Assembly: GCA_023128895.1 (NCBI GenBank)
Contig: JAGMDC010000007.1
Location: 1 to 42,220, forward strand
Source: Candidatus Parcubacteria bacterium
GTDB lineage: Bacteria > Patescibacteriota > Minisyncoccia > Minisyncoccales > JAGMDC01
Reading direction: 5' to 3'
DNA length: 42,220 nucleotides
A program made the position numbers and the translations under genes. The stretch's first letter is position 1. Every line of letters starts with the position of its first letter. Positions 35,811 through 42,220 of the stretch are shown here, in pieces. The notes below the pieces were generated by a model. It was not told the DNA's origin, searched no databases, and worked only from the letters and a program-made list of their open reading frames with translations.

Positions 35811-37754
35811 ATGGTTCAAAGAAAATTCCACAGAGAAATATACAAAGAAAGTAAAAAAAAGAAAGGTGCAAAAATATTAGTGAAATTTTTTTTCTCCTGT
35901 TTTTTTATTTTTGTTTTCAGTATCCTCGCATTATTTGTCTATTATGCGAAAGAGCTTCCAAGGCCTGAAAAATTCACGGAAAGGCAATTTAATGAATCCA
36001 CAAAAATATACGACAAAACAGGCGAAATTCTTTTATACAAGATATACGGCGAAGAAAAAAGAACAATAGTTCCTTTGAACGAAATTTCCGAGAATTTAAA
36101 AAACGCTGTAATAGCAATAGAAGACAAAAATTTTTATAATCATCACGGGATTGATTTCAAAGGAACAATGCGCGCCATATCTGTGAACTTAAAATCAAAA
36201 AAACCGAGCCAGGGCGGGTCAACTATCACGCAGCAGCTTATCAGGTCAACGTTTTTAACCAGAACAAAGACAATTGAAAGAAAAATAAGGGAAATTATTT
36301 TAACAATAGAAATTGAAAAAAAATATTCCAAAGACCAGATATTGGAATGGTATCTTAATCAGGTTCCGTTTGGGAGTAATGCTTACGGCGCGGAAGCCGC
36401 GAGCCAAACATATTTCAAAAAACCGGCAAAAGACCTCACAATAGAAGAATCAGCTGTTTTGGCCGGCTTAATACGCGCCCCAAGTTATCTGTCGCCTTAT
36501 GGAAAAAATAAAGATGAATTGCTAATCCGCAAAAACCATATTCTGAAAAAAATGGCTGAACGTAACTATATTTCAGAAGAACAAGCGAACCAAGCCATAG
36601 AAAAAGAAATCATATTTGCTCCGAATATAACAGAAATCAAAGCCCCGCATTTCACGCTTTATGTGAAAAAACTTTTAGAGGAAAAATACAGCGAAAGTTT
36701 CTTAAAAGAAAAGGGGTTAAAGGTCTATACTTCATTAAACTGGAATTTGCAGAAAATAGCAGAGCAAGTGATAGAACAAGGTGTTGAAACCAATGTAAAG
36801 TATTATAACGCGCATAACGCGGCTTTAGTTGCCATAGACCCGAATACCGGCGAAATCATGGCTATGAAGGGCTGCAAAGATTATTTTGGCAACGTAGAAC
36901 CAGAGGGATGTATTGCCGGAAAAAATTGCTTGTTTGAACCAGAAGTAAACATAGCGATTTACGGCATAGGCAGACAGCCCGGCTCAACCTTCAAGCCGTT
37001 TGCTTATGTAACTGCTTTTAGCAAGGGCTACACAAAGAATACAATAGTTGTGGATAGAAAAACTAACTTTGGAAAATATGGGACTAATAAAAATTATATT
37101 CCGCAAAATTACGACGGACTTTTCAGGGGGCCCGTTACATTAAAAACAGCGCTTGCCCAATCGTTAAATGTGCCCGCGGTAAAGGTTTTGGTAAATTTGG
37201 CTGGGATAGGCGACAGTATTAAAACAGCGCAAAATTTAGGCATCACAACATTAAAGCCGCCTTATGGCGCTTCTATTGTATTAGGCGGCTGGGAAGTAAG
37301 ATTATTGGAGATAACCTCGGCTTATGGAGTTTTCGCCGCTGACGGGCTAAAAATACCGCCTGTGAGTATCTTAAAAATTGAGGACAGCAAAGGAAATATT
37401 ATTTTTGAAAATGAAAAAACCCCTCAAAGGGTTTTAGGAACTAAAGAAACAAGAACCTTGAACAGTATTTTATCAGACAATAAAGCGAGGTCTCCTATGT
37501 TTGGGTCTAATTCTAATTTATATATAAGAGATTATCAAGTTGCGGGCAAGACAGGGACAACAGAGGAGTATAAAGACGCTTGGACATTAGGATATACGCC
37601 TTCTCTGGTATGCGGGGTCTGGGCAGGGAACAATAACGGAACTGTTATGGCTAAAAAACCCGCTGTCACTATTGCCGGGCATATTTGGAAAAATTTTATG
37701 ACCCAAACCCTTCCATTATTTCCCAAACAAAATTTCCCGCCAATAAATAACTAA
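35811..37754 (+). CDS. Class A penicillin-binding protein (PBP1A family)
   Basis: GT51: AIEDKNFYNHHGIDFKG, GGSTITQQLIR; TP: RQPGSTFKPF (SxxK), SLN, KTGTT. Confidence 0.94.
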   Translation: MVQRKFHREIYKESKKKKGAKILVKFFFSCFFIFVFSILALFVYYAKELPRPEKFTERQFNESTKIYDKTGEILLYKIYGEEKRTIVPLNEISENLKNAVIAIEDKNFYNHHGIDFKGTMRAISVNLKSKKPSQGGSTITQQLIRSTFLTRTKTIERKIREIILTIEIEKKYSKDQILEWYLNQVPFGSNAYGAEAASQTYFKKPAKDLTIEESAVLAGLIRAPSYLSPYGKNKDELLIRKNHILKKMAERNYISEEQANQAIEKEIIFAPNITEIKAPHFTLYVKKLLEEKYSESFLKEKGLKVYTSLNWNLQKIAEQVIEQGVETNVKYYNAHNAALVAIDPNTGEIMAMKGCKDYFGNVEPEGCIAGKNCLFEPEVNIAIYGIGRQPGSTFKPFAYVTAFSKGYTKNTIVVDRKTNFGKYGTNKNYIPQNYDGLFRGPVTLKTALAQSLNVPAVKVLVNLAGIGDSIKTAQNLGITTLKPPYGASIVLGGWEVRLLEITSAYGVFAADGLKIPPVSILKIEDSKGNIIFENEKTPQRVLGTKETRTLNSILSDNKARSPMFGSNSNLYIRDYQVAGKTGTTEEYKDAWTLGYTPSLVCGVWAGNNNGTVMAKKPAVTIAGHIWKNFMTQTLPLFPKQNFPPINN

Positions 37755-38875
37755 ATTCCCTTAATGGGCATTACTACATAAAGGTAATTTTCATCTCCTT
37801 TTGGCTTTAATATTGCGGGGCCTTCTTCGCTGCTCAATTTTATAACCACTTCAGAACTGCTAAGATGCGCGAGCCCGTCTAATAAATACTTCCAATTAAA
37901 GGAAATTATCATATCTTTCCCTTTTATTTTTGATTTAAGAATAGATTGATTTTCCCCTAATTCCGTGTTTTGTGAAAAAATTTCCATTTCTTGTTCTTTT
38001 TCTTTTACTTTTATTTTCACTTCATTTGTATTTCCTGAAAATAAAGAGGCAGTTTTAATTTGATTTAAAAATTCATCTCTTGAAACAATAATTTCTGTTT
38101 TATATTCTTTCGGAATAATTTCCTGATAATTTGGATATTGCCCTTCTATTAAACGGGAAATAATTTGAATTCTTGGTTTTGAAATTTCTAAAAACGGTTC
38201 TTCAAATAAAACCTGATTAGAAGAAAAATATACTTTCATTTTTGTGTTTTTCTGGGAAAAAATATTCACAACAGTATGCGCTGTTTTTTGAGGAAGTATA
38301 AAAGAATTATTTTTTTGTATCTCTTTTTCAAAATAAAGAATTTTTTCAGCCAAACGGAAACTGTCCGTGCTTGCTAAATTTACTTTATTTTTTTGGAAAT
38401 TAAAATATATTCCTGAAAATTCCGGTTTAGTTTGATTAAGTGTTGTAAAATCAACTACTTGGGATATTCCCTGCGAAAAAGGAGAACTATTTATTTCAAT
38501 AAAATTTTCTGTTTCTATTTTTGGGATAATAGGAAAATCTTCTACTGAATCCCCTTTTATTTGAGTTTTGTAATTTTTACACTCAATATACAGCGCTTTA
38601 TTTTTAACCTCTAATTGGATTTTTTCATCCGGGAGTGAACTAATAAAACTGTATAAAAATTTTGCCGGAACAGTTATTCCTCCTTGTTTTTCAACTTTAC
38701 ATAAAGCCCAATAATTTATTCCTATTTCCAAATCAGTTCCTGATAATTTTAATAAATTTTCCTCTGTGGAAATTAAAATATTATTTAATATAGGTAAAGT
38801 TAAATTTCTTCCTATTATTTTTTCTATAATCTCCAAACCTTTTTTTAAATTTTCTTTTAGAATTATTATTTTCAT
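37751..38875 (-). CDS. dnaN: DNA polymerase III beta subunit (sliding clamp)
   Basis: Clamp-like sequence (NILISTEENLLKLSGTDLEIGI; YLYVVMPIKGI C-terminus); next to dnaA. Confidence 0.92.
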   Translation of the reverse strand: MKIIILKENLKKGLEIIEKIIGRNLTLPILNNILISTEENLLKLSGTDLEIGINYWALCKVEKQGGITVPAKFLYSFISSLPDEKIQLEVKNKALYIECKNYKTQIKGDSVEDFPIIPKIETENFIEINSSPFSQGISQVVDFTTLNQTKPEFSGIYFNFQKNKVNLASTDSFRLAEKILYFEKEIQKNNSFILPQKTAHTVVNIFSQKNTKMKVYFSSNQVLFEEPFLEISKPRIQIISRLIEGQYPNYQEIIPKEYKTEIIVSRDEFLNQIKTASLFSGNTNEVKIKVKEKEQEMEIFSQNTELGENQSILKSKIKGKDMIISFNWKYLLDGLAHLSSSEVVIKLSSEEGPAILKPKGDENYLYVVMPIKGI

Positions 38876-38879
38876 TTTT

Positions 38880-39121
38880 TATATTTTTCCCCTCACTCTT
38901 AATTATAATAAATTAATATATTATATTTATTATAATTATTATGAAAGTATTATTTTATATTTTTATTCTTATTTAAGATTGAATGAATTGTGGATAAATA
39001 TGTGAAGAGAATATTTAATAATTTGTTAATAATTTTATTATTTTATAGTTATATATTTTTATAGTTATTTTATCTATATTGTTATCCTCTTTTAATCCCC
39101 ATTTTATTCCCATATTTTTCC
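38880..39121. other. Candidate replication origin (oriC) in the dnaA-dnaN intergenic region
   Basis: 44-nt run with no G/C (38899-38942) and perfect DnaA box at 38989-38997 between dnaN and dnaA. Confidence 0.6.
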
Positions 39122-40513
39122 TTACGACTGGTAGTATAATCTTTGTTTTATTATATTAATTTCTTCATTTAATGTCTCATTTTCTTGTATTTCTTTTGAG
39201 ATTTTTGAGCAAGCGTATATTGTTGTTGTATGGTCTTTGCCTTGGAATTTTCTGCCAATAAAAGGAAATGAACATTTTAATAAATCCCTTAGAAGATACA
39301 TTGCTATTTGCCTTGGTTTTACAATTTCTTTTTTTCTAGTTGAAAGAAAAAGGTCTTTTTCTTTCAAATCATAAAAATTTGCCACAATAGTTATTATTTT
39401 TTTAGGATTAATTGGTTTTTGCGGCGCTAAAATTATATTTTTCAAGATTTTTTTAATTACATTAAGGTCAATATCTTGATTGCTTATTTTTTTATGAATA
39501 GCAATTTTATTTATCGCGCCTTCTAATTCACGGATATTTTTTTGAATATTTTCGGCAACATATTCCAATACTTCGTCAGATAAATCAATTTTTCTTTCTT
39601 TTGTTTTTACTTTTAATATAGCGATTCTTGTTTCAATATCGGGAATTCCCACATCAACAATCATTCCGCCTTCAAATCTTGACCTTAACCGTTCTTCCAT
39701 AGAGGGAATTGCTTTTGGCAATCTGTCTGAAGAAATAATCATTTGCTTGTTGTTTTGGTATAAAGTGTTGAAAATATGGAAAAATTCTTCCTGGGTTTTC
39801 TCTTTTCCAGCCAGAAATTGTATGTCATCAATTATTAAAACATCAGTTTTTTTGAAATCATTTTTGAAATTTTCAATATTATGCTCTCTTATAGAATTTA
39901 CCACTCCGGAAATGAATTTTTCAGAAGAAATATATTTTATTCTTTTTTTAGGGAATTTTTTATTAACTTCATTCCCTATTGCCTGAATAAGATGCGTCTT
40001 ACCCAAGCCAACGCCGCCGTACACAAACAAAGGATTATAGACCAATCCAGGTTTTTTACAAATAGCCTGCGCCGCGGCGTGCGGAAGTTCGTTAAAAGAT
40101 CCGACCACAAAATTTTCAAAAATATAGCGCGGATTTAAGTTGGTTTCTTTATTTATCTTGAATTCCTGGAAGTCTAATTGGTTTTCGTTAAATACGTTTT
40201 GCTGGGGAATCTCTTTTTTGGTTTCAAGGACTGTCTTCGCGATGTCATATTTGATTTCCTTAATTTCTTGGTCTAAATCGCGCAGAATTTTTAAAATAGA
40301 TTTATTGTATTTATTTTCCAACCATTCTTTGGAAAAATTATTTGGTACAGAAACAATAACTTTCTCTCCTGTTTTATCTAAAATTTTAGTGTTCTTAAAC
40401 CAGGTGGCGAAATTTGCAGGAGACATATTAAATTGGACCTGGGCAAGCACTGCCTGCCATAATTCTTCCTTAGTCATTAGTGCCATTATATCATTTCCAA
40501 GAGACAATGGCAA
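39122..40513 (-). CDS. dnaA: Chromosomal replication initiator DnaA
   Basis: NPLFVYGGVGLGKTHLIQAIGNE, VLIIDDIQFLAGKEKTQEEFFHIFN, C-terminal GRKFQGKDHTTTIYACSKI. Start likely internal (MTKEELW). Confidence 0.96.
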   Translation of the reverse strand: MPLSLGNDIMALMTKEELWQAVLAQVQFNMSPANFATWFKNTKILDKTGEKVIVSVPNNFSKEWLENKYNKSILKILRDLDQEIKEIKYDIAKTVLETKKEIPQQNVFNENQLDFQEFKINKETNLNPRYIFENFVVGSFNELPHAAAQAICKKPGLVYNPLFVYGGVGLGKTHLIQAIGNEVNKKFPKKRIKYISSEKFISGVVNSIREHNIENFKNDFKKTDVLIIDDIQFLAGKEKTQEEFFHIFNTLYQNNKQMIISSDRLPKAIPSMEERLRSRFEGGMIVDVGIPDIETRIAILKVKTKERKIDLSDEVLEYVAENIQKNIRELEGAINKIAIHKKISNQDIDLNVIKKILKNIILAPQKPINPKKIITIVANFYDLKEKDLFLSTRKKEIVKPRQIAMYLLRDLLKCSFPFIGRKFQGKDHTTTIYACSKISKEIQENETLNEEINIIKQRLYYQS

Positions 40514-40661
40514 AATAAATACAAGGCAGATAAATATGTTAATAACCTGTGGAAAACCTGTGAGAATAATTTTTTACTTTCAAATTTTTTTTCAAACATA
40601 ATTTTTGAAGCAGGACCTTAAAAATCTTGAAAATTTAGGGATTTGCTGATATTATGAAATA

Positions 40662-41111
40662 ATGCTGTCAAGTCTTAAAAATTCTTCTATACTAGCGCTT
40701 GCTGTGTCGTTTGCCGCGGTTTTTTTATTGGTTTGGGGTCTGAGCTGGCAGTATCATAAAATAGCAGAGCAAAATCAAGGGAAAATTGAAACAATTGAGC
40801 AAATAATGGAAAAAAATTCAGCAAAAGAGATGTTGAACAAATTTATGGACGCGCGTATTGTTAAACAAGAAGACCAGGCAAAAATTTATTTCACTGAAAA
40901 CGCGATGGAACAATATATCCAGAATAAATTTGTTTTAATAAACGATTTCAAAAGTTTTAAAATATCAAATACAGAGAGATTAGAGGATGAAAAATTTAGA
41001 TTTGTTGTTAAAATTCAAGAAAACAATAATATTAATGAGGTAATTGAAATAATTGCTATTATTAAAATTTCAGACCAATACTACATCAATTCTGTAGAAA
41101 TCGCTGGATGA
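40662..41111 (+). CDS. Small single-TM hypothetical protein
   Basis: ORF with N-terminal TM helix and soluble domain; followed by a terminator. Confidence 0.55.
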   Translation: MLSSLKNSSILALAVSFAAVFLLVWGLSWQYHKIAEQNQGKIETIEQIMEKNSAKEMLNKFMDARIVKQEDQAKIYFTENAMEQYIQNKFVLINDFKSFKISNTERLEDEKFRFVVKIQENNNINEVIEIIAIIKISDQYYINSVEIAG

Positions 41112-41146
41112 CGCGAATTAAGAATTAAGAAAAAACCGGGAAATTA

Positions 41147-41175
41147 AAAAATCGGAAGTTCGTTTTCCGATTTTT
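41147..41175 (+). terminator. Rho-independent terminator
   Basis: AAAATCGGAA...TTCCGATTTTT. Confidence 0.78.
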
Positions 41176-41226
41176 AGTTTGTAAAAGAAAAAAAAATTCC
41201 TAATTTGATTGTGGCGCTAAACCAAA

Positions 41227-42135
41227 TCAGGATATTTTTAGGATATGTGAGAAAAAGGTAGCTAGAACTGCTTTCAATATGCAAAACAGAAAAATAATGT
41301 TATCAGAAGTTTTTGCGTAATTTTTTCTCAAATAATAATCGTCTTTTACTATGCGTCCAAGATAAAATTCGTATTTGGCGAGAAGTATTTCAAACGCTAT
41401 TTTGTGCCGCAATAAATGAGGATTTTTGTAGAAATCATTTTTTGTGATAGCAAATTGCGACTTTGCAAAGGATATTTTGCCCTTGACCCACTTTCTGAAA
41501 TTAGGACTATTTATCTCTGTCTTCAGCGAGTTCGCTATGCCAAATTTTTCCATATCTTCTTTACTGATATTGATAATTCCAACATTGAGGTCTGAAATAA
41601 AGTCCCTTAAAGTATGGCTCCATTTTGAGCCTATGCCTCCTTGGAACTTTATAACATTATTGCTTAGGCCGCAAAAATAATTGAAAACTTTTATGCAGTT
41701 TTTGGCTTCAATTTCAAAATAATAATTCAAGTTTTTCTCTGTTTGAATTGTCTCTTTTCTCCCTAAATCCTGTTTAATGCAAAAAAGTATTTCATAAATC
41801 GTTTTCAATAATTTGTTGTTTAACGGCGTTAAAAACAATTCTCCGTATTCTAAATTTTTGAATTCATTCGAGTTGTTTGTCTTTTGATATGTTTGAGCCG
41901 CTTGGACTAAATTTATTTGTCTTTTCAAAAATTCTGTTTTTCTTTTTTCGGGATATTCTATATTTATAGAATCAATAATGTCATCCACCCAACGAAGATA
42001 CGAATACCAGCAAAAGAAATACTTTTTTGTACTTTTTCCAAAAAACAATCGCGCCACCCAAAACGTAAATTTACTTTTTTTTGTTATTTTTTCTGCCTTC
42101 CGAAATAATTCCTTTTTTGGATTTTTTTTCATCAT
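41227..42135 (-). CDS. Phytoene/squalene synthase-family (trans-isoprenyl diphosphate synthase) protein
   Basis: YSYLRWVDDIIDS first Asp-rich motif; LRDFISDLNVG second, partly degenerate motif; all-helical. Confidence 0.65.
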   Translation of the reverse strand: MMKKNPKKELFRKAEKITKKSKFTFWVARLFFGKSTKKYFFCWYSYLRWVDDIIDSINIEYPEKRKTEFLKRQINLVQAAQTYQKTNNSNEFKNLEYGELFLTPLNNKLLKTIYEILFCIKQDLGRKETIQTEKNLNYYFEIEAKNCIKVFNYFCGLSNNVIKFQGGIGSKWSHTLRDFISDLNVGIINISKEDMEKFGIANSLKTEINSPNFRKWVKGKISFAKSQFAITKNDFYKNPHLLRHKIAFEILLAKYEFYLGRIVKDDYYLRKNYAKTSDNIIFLFCILKAVLATFFSHILKIS

Positions 42136-42220
42136 TCTCTCCTTTTTTTATTTAATTTGATATGTACTATATGCCAATATTACTTTTCTATTCCCAAAAG
42201 TCAACAGTATGTACTGGTCC

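Noticed and set aside
1-42220. Alternative genetic code (UGA as sense), as in some CPR lineages
   Set aside because: Several well-supported genes end at TGA at the expected length (ligA, response regulator, GNAT), so the standard code fits.

Overview
This 42.2-kb AT-rich window looks like a chromosomal segment from a small-genome bacterium of the Patescibacteria/CPR type. It is almost fully coding, uses the standard code, and carries split VirB4/PrgI/VirB6-like genes and GFTLIE prepilins. Lineage is inferred from gene content and protein style, not from a search. Housekeeping genes: valS, gyrA, ligA, rodA/ftsW, a rpmH-rnpA-yidD-nusA-clpP-yidC-jag cluster, murJ, tRNA-Gly and tRNA-Pro, a class A PBP, and dnaN-dnaA with a candidate oriC. 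Surface genes: (1) a ~14.5-kb type-IV-secretion-like locus (10.2-24.7 kb). It has VirB6-, PrgI- and VirB4-like proteins and three paralogues that join a VirB2/TrbC-like two-TM module to diverse exported domains. Two of these carry what I read as four betagamma-crystallin-like Greek-key motifs each. The locus also encodes two Cys-rich coiled-coil proteins and a TSP3-repeat protein. (2) A type IV pilus locus with a two-component system, PilB and a 683-bp tandem pilin cassette. Most notable observations: the VirB2-like/crystallin-like surface locus; a possible structured, pseudoknot-capable leader just upstream of virB4; a family of modular palindromic elements whose central stem differs between copies; a 200-bp zero-divergence tract in the duplicated pilins next to synonymously diverged sequence; an acetyltransferase gene inserted at the 3' end of rodA with a displaced remnant of that end; perfect DnaA boxes near the promoters of both surface loci; and a free-standing ~200-nt promoter-terminator unit encoding a 41-aa acidic peptide. 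No CRISPR array, transposase, integrase, rRNA, relaxase or VirD4 was seen.
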